In this document: in pieces, positions 7,764 to 14,414 of the stretch
Layout of the letters: each line of letters starts with the position of its first letter
Numbering within the stretch: position 1 is the first letter of the stretch
Assembly (NCBI GenBank): GCA_016929205.1
Contig: JAFGJF010000218.1
Span: 1-18,264 of the forward strand
Source: Anaerolineae bacterium
GTDB taxonomy: Bacteria > Chloroflexota > Anaerolineae > JAFGEY01
DNA length: 18,264 nt
Direction: 5' to 3'
The notes under the pieces: model-generated
The model's input: the letters and a program-made list of their open reading frames with translations, nothing else
Database searches by the model: none
Told to the model about the DNA's origin: nothing
Translations under genes and position numbers: made by a program

Positions 7764-9086
7764 ATGAAACTCGGCCGGAACCATCCATCTCTATTCTCGC
7801 GCATCTTGTTATCTCTTGCCATTGTCGTGCACCTGACGATGCTTGTCTCCTGGCGAACGGGTACCCTGAATCGCCTTTTTTTCGACGCGACGGTCACGCA
7901 CGGACACCGTGGATGGGATTTTTATGCCCTTTACCAGGCTGGACACAACGTGCTTGGCGGGTACAGCGCTTACGAAAGCGATGGCGCCAAAATCGACATG
8001 GTCATTCCCGGCGGGACCTACACCCCCTTTCGTTACCTGCCGGTATCCGCGTACACACTTGGCGTGCTGCTCAACCTCGTCTCACCACTGTGGGCTTACC
8101 GCCTATGGGTCGTCTGCATCGAGCTTTGCCTGCTGTTATGCATCGCGTTGACCTGGAAACAGGTAACCGAGCCAGACAGACGTCTCCAGTTGACGGCAAT
8201 GTGGCTGTGTTACACGCCCTTTTATCTCGAATTGTATATGGGCCAGTTTTCATTCGTTCAAGCCACCTTGTTCTTTTTTATGTTGATCTCTACAGACACC
8301 ACGCACACCTGGCGCTTCGACCTGGCGTGGATCGGCAGCGTGCTGTGGAAACAGAACACCGCGCTCCTGAGCCCGGTGATGCTCAGGCTAAAAAAATGGC
8401 GCGCCTTGATCTTGCTTGCCCTGCTGCTGTCCATCACGGCTGTGCCCTATTTCGCACTCGTTCCCGGTGCGCTGAGCGCGTTTTGGGCGAATTTCACCAG
8501 CGCGCCGCCCTGGTTTCAGTTCGGAAACCTGGGATTCCGGCAATTCGTATTTGATTTGATGTGGTCCATTTCGGATACATTTGACCTGGGCATCCCCAAC
8601 GATGCCTCCGTGTACACTTGGGCACAGACACTTGTCGTTGTCACGTTTATTTCCATTCCCCTGGCATTTACGGCACTCGATCGTAACGCCGATGTGACCG
8701 TTCACCTCTGCTTGTGGATGACGACTTATTTCCTCATCTACCATCACGTGTGGGAACATCATTACGTCATGTTGCTGCCGGCACTAACCGCACTTTTGCT
8801 CAAGTCTCCATCCAAATGGCTGTGGGCAATCTATATCCTGCTGGCCCTCCCCACACCATTCTACCTGATCGATCCAACCGGACTCGTTGGCGCGCACGAT
8901 GCGATGCGCTGGACCCCGATCCGCCCGTTGTGGCAAGACCTGGCCTACCATGCATCCAAGGCCATTCCCACGCTGCTGCTGTATGGTTGGCTCTCCTGGA
9001 AAATCATCCGCTCTATCCTCACCGAATGGGCGAGCAATCGTTTTTACCTTTGGCCGATCTATACCCCGGCACAGGAAAACCAATGA
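7764..9086 (+). CDS. Polytopic membrane glycosyltransferase, GT87 (DUF2029)-like
   Basis: 440 residues with about nine or ten hydrophobic segments, the first near residues 12-29. The first extracytoplasmic loop contains 'GWDFYALYQAGHNVLGGYSAY' followed by 'YTPFRYLP' (about residues 50-92), with an acidic residue (D52) in the position typical of GT-C enzymes that use polyprenyl-phosphate sugars (GT87, DUF2029). A late 'YHHVWEHHYVMLLPAL' segment is also characteristic of that family. Role inferred: transfer of a lipid-linked sugar to a glycolipid or surface polymer on the outer face of the membrane. The protein terminates in ATGA, overlapping the next gene's start. Coding sequence on this strand is C-rich compared with the G-rich genes right of the origin. 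Confidence 0.75.
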   Translation: MKLGRNHPSLFSRILLSLAIVVHLTMLVSWRTGTLNRLFFDATVTHGHRGWDFYALYQAGHNVLGGYSAYESDGAKIDMVIPGGTYTPFRYLPVSAYTLGVLLNLVSPLWAYRLWVVCIELCLLLCIALTWKQVTEPDRRLQLTAMWLCYTPFYLELYMGQFSFVQATLFFFMLISTDTTHTWRFDLAWIGSVLWKQNTALLSPVMLRLKKWRALILLALLLSITAVPYFALVPGALSAFWANFTSAPPWFQFGNLGFRQFVFDLMWSISDTFDLGIPNDASVYTWAQTLVVVTFISIPLAFTALDRNADVTVHLCLWMTTYFLIYHHVWEHHYVMLLPALTALLLKSPSKWLWAIYILLALPTPFYLIDPTGLVGAHDAMRWTPIRPLWQDLAYHASKAIPTLLLYGWLSWKIIRSILTEWASNRFYLWPIYTPAQENQ

Positions 9087-11428
9087 TATCCCTTGTGCAA
9101 CGCTTGTTGGATCCCCAATACCTTTATGCGATCGATCCCGGTCCTCTGGGACGATGGAGCGTCGTTTACATTGCCTGGGCAACGTTGCTTCTCGTCGGAT
9201 TTTGGGGGGCGTTGAGATGGCGCCCACGTCAGCGTACGGCCCCTGCCTCGCTGACCGCAGGAATATGCCTCACCGGATTGATCCTCTTGGGATTACGTTT
9301 CATTGCGCCGCTCGAAAGTACAATCCCTTCCTATATGCGCTTTTTGCTTTTTGATGTGTGGACAGCACGCATATGGCCCATTTCTGCAACACTGGCCGCG
9401 ATCGCTGTCCCACTGATTTGGTATTTGTCTCGGCAGCAATGGCCGGCATTTCCGCAACGGCTCATTGAGACCCTTGCTGGATCGCTGCGGCCAGAACACC
9501 AACCACTGCTCCTCTGGCAAACTATCGTCTTGTGCGCGCTACACCTTGGCGGATTATCCTGGCTCTGGCATACTGCTCACCGCCCTTGGTGGTGGTCCAT
9601 CCCGTCGTTGCTCTTGTTGTCGATACTTCCCTTGCTCGCAAGACCCCGCCGGCCGCGGTGGGAGACATTGACCCCACTCTTGTTAAGCTATGGCGTGTCA
9701 GTGGTCTATGCCATCATGACAGAACAATGGACGATCGACCTCCATGCCTACCAAGAATTCAGGCTACCCGATCTATGGTCCCCCTGGTTCAATATCAGTG
9801 TCATGACCGGTGTCGGAGTGGCTTATACACTGTGGATTCAGTGCCGGTTGATTTTCCAGCATCGCTTTCCCAAAGTCTTGCCACTCGCCATCTCGGTGTT
9901 TACTCTGGTTTGGCTGCTCGGGACAGTCGCTGTTCATCACACCTACGGCGTGACAGCCAGCGATCCGTATTGTTATGTTCAAATGACCATCGATCTGGCC
10001 CAAACGGGCTCGCCACTCCATCACTTTCCGATTGCCGAACTGGCCAAAGAACTGGGAATCCAAACTTGGCCCACCGTTCACATCGGGTATCATCCTCCCC
10101 GTTCAGACAACAGTGCACCAACAATGTGGTCGATTGGCTGGCCGGTGCTCATGGTGCCGTTTTATTGGCTGGGGGGACTGGACTTGCTCTATTTCGTCGC
10201 CCCCTTGATGGCCCTGCTGGCACTGTTCACTTGCTGGTTTTTGGTCAACGAGGTTTTGCGGGACACTAAACAACCCACCCGCTGGACCGTTGCCGCCCTG
10301 ACCTGTTTCCTGGTAGCGACATCGCCCGAAAACGCAGAACGCCTCCTGGTGCCTATGGCCGATGCTGCCGCCCAACTATTCACCTTGCTCACTTGCTGGC
10401 TGTTGTTGCGAGGACGGCATACCCGTCCTGTCGTCTATGGGTTCCTTGCAGGCGCCAGTTTCGGTATGCTGTACTTTATCCGCCACCCACAATTGCCGCT
10501 GGGCATCGCAGTCCTGGTCACCTTTTTCCTGTTGAACAAACCACTCAAACACAAGCTCGGGCTTGTACTGGCTTTTGGGCTTGGCGCAGGTCTGCTCGCT
10601 GTACCAGACCTATACTATCACCACACTGTATTCGGCCACTGGCTCACATCCGAGTCTACAGAATGGTTTCTGCTTTCGGTCAACAACATAGGGCGTTCAT
10701 TTTTCGGCATATTAGAAGCGGGCATATTGAGACGCGAAGAATTAGGCTTTGTGATCCCGTTTGTGTTCGTCGGCCTGGGCGTGTTGTGGCACAGACACCA
10801 CCAGGCAGCGGGTGTCCTCGCCAGTGGGTTCTTGGCCGTTCTGGTTTTCCATCTCTGTTATGCCGCCATAAGGCCGCGTGATTTGATCGCTATTTTGCCT
10901 CTGCTGTACTTGTGCGCGGCATACGGCTTTGTAACAGTCTGGAAGCGCTTTCAATCCAGTCCATCGTTGCCTCGCATCATCGGCATCATTTGTTGTCTCG
11001 TTTTATTGTTCGCACGCACATCCCGTTCGCTCGAACTACCATGGCGTAAAGACGTAATCACTTTTGGCTACATAAGTCGCGCTCAATCTCGAGCATTTAT
11101 CCGGCTAAACGACTTGCTTCCTGAAAACGCCATCGTTGCCAGCATGCTGAACAGTGGTGCAATCGAACTCTATACCGGACATACCGCTGTTCACCCCGCG
11201 CCGTGGTCTCAACAGGAACTGGACCGCTGGCTCGACGCACTCGATAAGCGAGGAATCGCATTTTATCTGCTGTCGGATGGCGAAGAACTAGCACCGGTCT
11301 TGGCACAGCTTGAGTTATCTTACCAGATCGAGTTTGTTGCCAGGCTCAATCTACCCGTTTTTGCTTATGGCGGAGGCAATTTGCCACAATCCGCTGTCTT
11401 GTATCGCATTCAGGCACAACTCCCCTGA
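9083..11428 (+). CDS. Large polytopic membrane protein, GT39/ArnT-like glycosyltransferase with extra N-terminal membrane module
   Basis: 781 residues. The ATG at 9083 overlaps the preceding stop (ATGA, 9083-9086) and has AGGAA about six bases upstream; the frame is open further upstream, but that region is covered by the preceding gene in another frame. Residues 1 to about 285 hold several membrane segments without a recognised motif. The part from about 285 resembles GT-C enzymes of the PMT/ArnT group: 'SDPYCYVQMTIDLAQTGSP' at about 293-310 with D294 in the first outer loop, then 'MWSIGWPVLMVPFYWLGG' and further alternating membrane helices. A soluble C-terminal tail (about 690-781) is predicted outside the membrane. 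Inferred role: sugar transfer from a polyprenyl donor, working with the upstream GT87-like protein. Substrate unknown. Confidence 0.72.
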   Translation: MISLVQRLLDPQYLYAIDPGPLGRWSVVYIAWATLLLVGFWGALRWRPRQRTAPASLTAGICLTGLILLGLRFIAPLESTIPSYMRFLLFDVWTARIWPISATLAAIAVPLIWYLSRQQWPAFPQRLIETLAGSLRPEHQPLLLWQTIVLCALHLGGLSWLWHTAHRPWWWSIPSLLLLSILPLLARPRRPRWETLTPLLLSYGVSVVYAIMTEQWTIDLHAYQEFRLPDLWSPWFNISVMTGVGVAYTLWIQCRLIFQHRFPKVLPLAISVFTLVWLLGTVAVHHTYGVTASDPYCYVQMTIDLAQTGSPLHHFPIAELAKELGIQTWPTVHIGYHPPRSDNSAPTMWSIGWPVLMVPFYWLGGLDLLYFVAPLMALLALFTCWFLVNEVLRDTKQPTRWTVAALTCFLVATSPENAERLLVPMADAAAQLFTLLTCWLLLRGRHTRPVVYGFLAGASFGMLYFIRHPQLPLGIAVLVTFFLLNKPLKHKLGLVLAFGLGAGLLAVPDLYYHHTVFGHWLTSESTEWFLLSVNNIGRSFFGILEAGILRREELGFVIPFVFVGLGVLWHRHHQAAGVLASGFLAVLVFHLCYAAIRPRDLIAILPLLYLCAAYGFVTVWKRFQSSPSLPRIIGIICCLVLLFARTSRSLELPWRKDVITFGYISRAQSRAFIRLNDLLPENAIVASMLNSGAIELYTGHTAVHPAPWSQQELDRWLDALDKRGIAFYLLSDGEELAPVLAQLELSYQIEFVARLNLPVFAYGGGNLPQSAVLYRIQAQLP

Positions 11429-11476
11429 ATTAAAAGAATGTCCACATCTTATTCATGATAATAATAAAGAACCTAT

Positions 11477-11498
11477 TAATAGTAATAGTAGTAGGGCC
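11477..11498 (+). other. DnaA-trio array plus GC patch (origin unwinding element)
   Basis: Six consecutive trinucleotides TAA-TAG-TAA-TAG-TAG-TAG occupy 11477-11494, followed by GGCC (11495-11498) and then directly by a DnaA-box-like site. Read 3' to 5' from the box this gives GAT-GAT-GAT-AAT-GAT-AAT, the published form of the DnaA-trio of the basal unwinding system. Confidence 0.65.
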
Positions 11499-11507
11499 TG
11501 TGGAAAT
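11499..11507 (-). promoter_or_regulatory. DnaA box-like site next to the DnaA-trio
   Basis: ATTTCCACA on the minus strand (TGTGGAAAT on plus); it fits TTWTNCACA except at the first base. It abuts the GC patch. A weaker TGTGGTTAG follows at 11507-11515. Confidence 0.55.
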
Positions 11508-11630
11508 GTGGTTAGTCCGTGTTGTCTTGGCGCTGCGACAGGTGCCAGCTACATACACACCCCGCAAAAAACAGGATCACAAGCTGTGGTATAAGGAACA
11601 GATGTTCGACTGATTTTGCGTTTTCGAGCG

Positions 11631-11650
11631 TGTGTAAAGCGTGTGGAAAA
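11631..11650 (-). promoter_or_regulatory. Pair of DnaA boxes, 11 bp apart
   Basis: On the minus strand, TTTTCCACA (11650 to 11642) fits TTWTNCACA fully and CTTTACACA (11639 to 11631) fits except at the first base. Start-to-start spacing is 11 bp, about one helical turn. Confidence 0.55.
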
Positions 11651-11784
11651 CTCTGGCATATCCGAAGGATGGCTTTCTTTTCGGAGACGTTACATAATGT
11701 GATTCCCTACAATTTGTAGATCCGGGTTTTCCAACTACTAGGAGTTGGGGGCAGGCCAGAAGGAGGGAGGAAAAACAGATTGAC

Positions 11785-11834
11785 TTGTCCACATTTCTCC
11801 CCATATATCCACAGTTTTGGTCGAGTTGTCCACA
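11785..11834 (+). promoter_or_regulatory. Three co-oriented DnaA boxes spaced 20 and 21 bp
   Basis: TTGTCCACA (11785-11793), ATATCCACA (11805-11813) and TTGTCCACA (11826-11834) each differ from TTATCCACA by one base, face the same way, and start 20 and 21 bp apart, close to two helical turns. The last one shares one base with the terminator stem. Confidence 0.7.
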
Positions 11835-11881
11835 AAAATACGCCGAGAAAGAAAAAAGTGGGTCTTTCTCGGCGTATTTTT
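11834..11881. terminator. Bidirectional rho-independent terminator downstream of dnaA
   Basis: Perfect 19-bp inverted repeat (11834-11852 with 11863-11881) around a 10-base loop. The core CGCCGAGAAAGA is flanked by an A-run on one side and a T-run on the other, so it would work for leftward dnaA transcripts and for rightward transcripts leaving the origin gap. Confidence 0.88.
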
Positions 11882-11897
11882 ATGGTGACGCAAATTG

Positions 11898-13286
11898 TTA
11901 GCTGACTTTGCGATAGAGTTCCTCTTTGATGCTCATAATTTCGCGGCGGAGTGTGTTGTCTTGTTCCAACAAGCCTTCGATTTTTTCAACACCATAGATC
12001 ACGGTTGTGTGATCGCGCCCGCCTAACACTTGGCCGATTTCAGGTAAGGATGCAGAAGTCTCTTTGCGCATCAGATACATCGCCACTTGTCGCGGACGGA
12101 CAATATCTTTATTGCGTTTTCGACCTTTGACTTTTTGCTCGCTGACTTGGTAAAATCGGGCTACTGCGCCGAGTACCTGATCGGGCGTCAGTGTCTTGGG
12201 GGCGGCGATCAAATCTCGCAGGGCGATTTCCAACGTATCAATCGTGGGGCTTGTGTTCATCAATTTTGCATAAGCAACGACTTTGTTGAGTGCGCCTTCC
12301 AGCTCTCGAATGTTACTGACGATGCGTTGTGCGATCAGGTTGATGACTTGTTCCGAGATCTCATATTTCTGGCTAGAGACTTTGAACTGCAAGATCGCGA
12401 TGCGTGTCTCCAAATCGGGAGGCTGAATATCGGCAATCAGGCCCCATTCAAAGCGCGAGCGCAGCCGTTCTTCCAGCGTCGGAATCGCTTTTGGAGGGCG
12501 GTCGCTAGTCAGTATGATCTGTTTGTTGGCTGCATGCAACGTGTTAAAAGTGTGGAAAAACTCTTCTTGGGTGCTTTCTTTGCCAGCAATGAATTGAATG
12601 TCATCGATCAGCAGGACATCTGGATTGCGATACTTGACACGAAATTTTTCAGTGTCTTGGGTACGAATTGCATAAATCATGTCGTTTGTGAACTGTTCCG
12701 AAGAGACGTATAATACCGAGAGATCGCGTTTTTGGCAACTGTGTCCGATAGCGTGCAAGAGATGTGTTTTGCCCAACCCAACACCACCGTATAGAAAGAG
12801 AGGATTATAAGCAGTCGCCGGCGAGTTCGCGACAGCCAATGCGGCCGCATGTGGCAACCGGTTGCTCGACCCAACAACAAACGTGTCAAATGTGTAGCGG
12901 GGATTAAGAAACGCATAGCCGTTTCCATTGCCTGAGTGTCCATTGATGTAATGACCGTTTGATTGTGTCGCCTGAGGCTCGGGTGGGAGATTTTTGTTAA
13001 GCAAGGGCAAATCGTCATCCTGTTCGACGTCTTGCTCATCTGGCCAGACAATGAACTGGACATCGATTGTTCGAGCCAGGATACCTGAAACGGTGCGTTG
13101 GATCGGGGTATAAAGGCGATTTTCTAGCCAGTCTTTGATGTAGCCATTAGGTACACCCAGCACGAAATTCTCATCGTCCCAGGAGACTACTTTGGTCGAT
13201 TTGAGCCAAGTATTGAACGTGGCTCTGGTCATCTGCAATTCAAGTTCCCCCAAAGCTGCTTGCCACACTTTATCTGCGTTTTCCAT
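11898..13286 (-). CDS. dnaA: Chromosomal replication initiator protein DnaA
   Basis: 462 residues, normal length. Domain I (about 1-80, 'VWQAALGELELQMTRATFNTW') mediates self-assembly; a Gly/Asn-rich linker (about 85-125) forms domain II. The AAA+ domain III has Walker A GGVGLGKTH at 167-175, Walker B VLLIDDIQF at 224-232, a box with 'SDRPPKAIPTLEERLRSRFEWGL' near 261-283, and the sensor-2 segment 'NIRELEGALNK' near 325-335. Domain IV ends with the DnaA signature LGGRDHTTVIYG at 421-432, which reads DnaA boxes. It binds ATP and opens the origin. The ATG at 13286 is preferred over an upstream in-frame ATG (13355) because homology starts there and AGGAG lies seven bases upstream. The gene points toward the candidate oriC, and no dnaN follows. 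Confidence 0.97.
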   Translation of the reverse strand: MENADKVWQAALGELELQMTRATFNTWLKSTKVVSWDDENFVLGVPNGYIKDWLENRLYTPIQRTVSGILARTIDVQFIVWPDEQDVEQDDDLPLLNKNLPPEPQATQSNGHYINGHSGNGNGYAFLNPRYTFDTFVVGSSNRLPHAAALAVANSPATAYNPLFLYGGVGLGKTHLLHAIGHSCQKRDLSVLYVSSEQFTNDMIYAIRTQDTEKFRVKYRNPDVLLIDDIQFIAGKESTQEEFFHTFNTLHAANKQIILTSDRPPKAIPTLEERLRSRFEWGLIADIQPPDLETRIAILQFKVSSQKYEISEQVINLIAQRIVSNIRELEGALNKVVAYAKLMNTSPTIDTLEIALRDLIAAPKTLTPDQVLGAVARFYQVSEQKVKGRKRNKDIVRPRQVAMYLMRKETSASLPEIGQVLGGRDHTTVIYGVEKIEGLLEQDNTLRREIMSIKEELYRKVS

Positions 13287-13490
13287 GACATTGCTCCTGG
13301 TCCTAAGGCCATATCTGATTCCCCCCATCATATCAACAATTCGCTTGCCATGCACCTATATGAGATGGGACAATAGCAGAATTGTGAGCCAGGACAGCCA
13401 AGCTCCAATCCTAGTGTGTCCGTGAAAAGAGTCAGACGTATTTGTGAAAAAAGTGATACTAGTGTACAGAGTTACTAGAGGCGCTAGCGA

Positions 13491-13508
13491 GCGAACACAG
13501 TTGTTCGC
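13491..13508. repeat. Perfect 7-bp palindrome (possible operator)
   Basis: GCGAACA (13491-13497) and TGTTCGC (13502-13508) around CAGT. It resembles a Gram-positive LexA box but with six rather than four bases between CGAAC and GTTCG. It lies about 205 bp upstream of dnaA. Confidence 0.4.
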
Positions 13509-13571
13509 ATAGATGCAAAATGAAAGATCTTTTTTTTGTTAATGCCAACCAACAATGCACCCAAAGATATC

Positions 13572-13639
13572 AAGTATGGTTACCGGGTGAGGTAATAACC
13601 AAGTGCTAAAGCAGCATCCCCAAATTTGTAACCATGCTT
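13572..13639 (+). repeat. 12-bp inverted repeat with G-U wobble, 44-base interior
   Basis: AAGTATGGTTAC (13572-13583) pairs with GTAACCATGCTT (13628-13639); the one non-Watson-Crick pair is U-G if transcribed rightward. The interior holds a smaller TGCT/AGCA hairpin. Function unknown; could be a structured RNA or a protein site. Confidence 0.45.
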
Positions 13640-13654
13640 AGAGGTGAACAACTG

Positions 13655-13717
13655 ACCCTATTGTAGCAAAATCAGCCCAAGTTGGCAAACGCAAGTCTAC
13701 AACACACGCAAAAGGGT
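13655..13717. repeat. Nested inverted repeats ACCCT/AGGGT and TTGTAG/CTACAA
   Basis: ACCCT (13655-13659) with AGGGT (13713-13717) enclose TTGTAG (13661-13666) with CTACAA (13697-13702), which enclose GCC/GGC. The same TTGTAG/CTACAA words form a palindrome in the origin gap at 11707-11719. Confidence 0.35.
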
Positions 13718-13896
13718 GATTGTAACTACCAGATATACGATCTTGACTTGTTTGCCATCCAATATCTAGTACCCGCGTAGAAAGAAACGCAATATTTGAT
13801 CTTGCGGAAAACTTTAAGACTAGTTAAGTCAACCTGAATTGAGGGACCAAATTGGAAAGAACACAGTTCGACTAGATTTGTAACATCTGGACGTAT

Positions 13897-13925
13897 TTGA
13901 CGTATTCAGAGAAAAGTGTTATAAT
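13897..13925 (+). promoter_or_regulatory. Strong sigma-70 promoter upstream of rho
   Basis: TTGACG (13897-13902), a 17-bp spacer, and a perfect TATAAT (13920-13925). Transcription should start near 13932, about 480 bases before rho, giving a long leader or a separate small RNA. Confidence 0.82.
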
Positions 13926-13931
13926 GAAAAC

Positions 13932-14144
13932 AAGTTAATAGAATATTCGCCCTTTGTTTTACAAGGGATCTTTAGTTTTGATTTGGACAGGCCCCCTTGA
14001 TTTAGCCCCAATTTAGTTCACAGCCCAAAGAATCACAAGATTAACCCGAGAGACTTGATGTGCATACACCTGGAGATAGTTTGCGACCGTTGGGTTGAAC
14101 TGCGCGAATGTGGTCTAGTTTGCTCAAGGTGGGTTCTTTTTTTT
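13932..14144 (+). ncRNA. Candidate structured RNA in the rho leader (6S-like shape)
   Basis: From the predicted start to a T8 run (14137-14144). An outer stem pairs CC-C-CCTTGA (13992-14000) with TCAAGG-T-GG (14124-14132), with one mismatch. Then come unpaired strands of 14 and 22 bases, then an inner stem of AGTTCA (14015-14020) with TGAACT (14096-14101) and CCCAA (14024-14028) with TTGGG (14090-14094). A separate CCCTT/AAGGG hairpin lies at 13950-13967. A closing stem, large bubble and terminal arm is the shape of 6S RNA, but I do not recognise conserved 6S sequence. It could equally be a rho attenuator. Confidence 0.35.
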
Positions 14145-14334
14145 CCCTCACATTTTTAGTTGATCCCGCAGTTTGCGTTGTTGACGTTTTGTTTCTGGCA
14201 AAGAACTGGTCAAATCCAAGTGGGATGCCGTGACGTCCGTTTGTGACGCCGGCTATCGGCTAGTCTTCATCTTGGCTTTGCCTGATAGGTACAAGATAAA
14301 ACCACGGGCCGAGAGGATCGTTGTTTTCAGAAAA

Positions 14335-14391
14335 GTCTGACTGGCTAACGCCGACTAGATGGTCGGTGTGTTTATGATCGAGCTGTCAGAC
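14335..14391 (+). promoter_or_regulatory. Stem-loop in the rho 5' leader just before the ribosome-binding site
   Basis: GTCTGAC (14335-14341) pairs with GTCAGAC (14385-14391), enclosing a CCGAC/GTCGG hairpin (14351-14355 with 14362-14366). The GGAG ribosome-binding site follows about 12 bases later. Rho genes are commonly autoregulated in their leader, so this may take part. Confidence 0.4.
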
Positions 14392-14414
14392 GTGATAGAT
14401 GCGGAGAGTTTTCT

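Larger units (their letters stand above)
11429..11833. other. Candidate chromosomal replication origin (oriC)
   Basis: Non-coding gap between the glycosyltransferase gene and the dnaA 3' end. It holds an AT-rich stretch (about 11447-11485), a TAG/TAA trinucleotide array, at least six matches or near-matches to the DnaA box on both strands, and three short palindromes. Location beside dnaA and the box clustering are what one expects of oriC. There is no dnaN next to it. Confidence 0.72.
13287..14414. other. 1.1-kb non-coding region between dnaA and rho
   Basis: No credible gene is seen on either strand: stops are frequent, and the best short frame (13520-13609) has no ribosome-binding site. 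The region is AT-richer than its surroundings and holds several inverted repeats, one strong rightward promoter, a T-run and the rho leader. An isolated full match to TTWTNCACA (TTTTTCACA, minus strand, 13443-13451) is the only good DnaA box. The dnaA promoter should be here but none stands out. Confidence 0.8.

Noticed and set aside
8714..9082. Upstream extension of the large glycosyltransferase frame (123 extra residues)
   Set aside because: It overlaps a well-supported coding gene in another frame, and the ATGA overlap with AGGAA at 9083 gives a convincing start.
13497..13540. Rho-independent terminator formed by the 13491-13508 palindrome and the T8 run at 13530
   Set aside because: The T-run lies more than 20 bases after the stem, too far for intrinsic termination, and no gene ends there.
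13520..13609. A 29-codon rightward reading frame starting ATGAAAGATC
   Set aside because: No ribosome-binding site, low-complexity start, and its sequence is part of the inverted-repeat region; length is within chance expectation.
13583..13628. tRNA-like fold on the minus strand over 13572-13639
   Set aside because: The 12-bp closing stem is too long, the total is too short, and no T-loop consensus or CCA context is present.
13640..13760. c-di-GMP-type riboswitch suggested by a GGCAAACGCAAG stretch
   Set aside because: The conserved receptor helices and the rest of the motif are missing.
13287..14414. oriC placed between dnaA and rho
   Set aside because: Only one full DnaA-box match and no trio were found there, whereas the gap downstream of dnaA has both; kept only as a possible second element.
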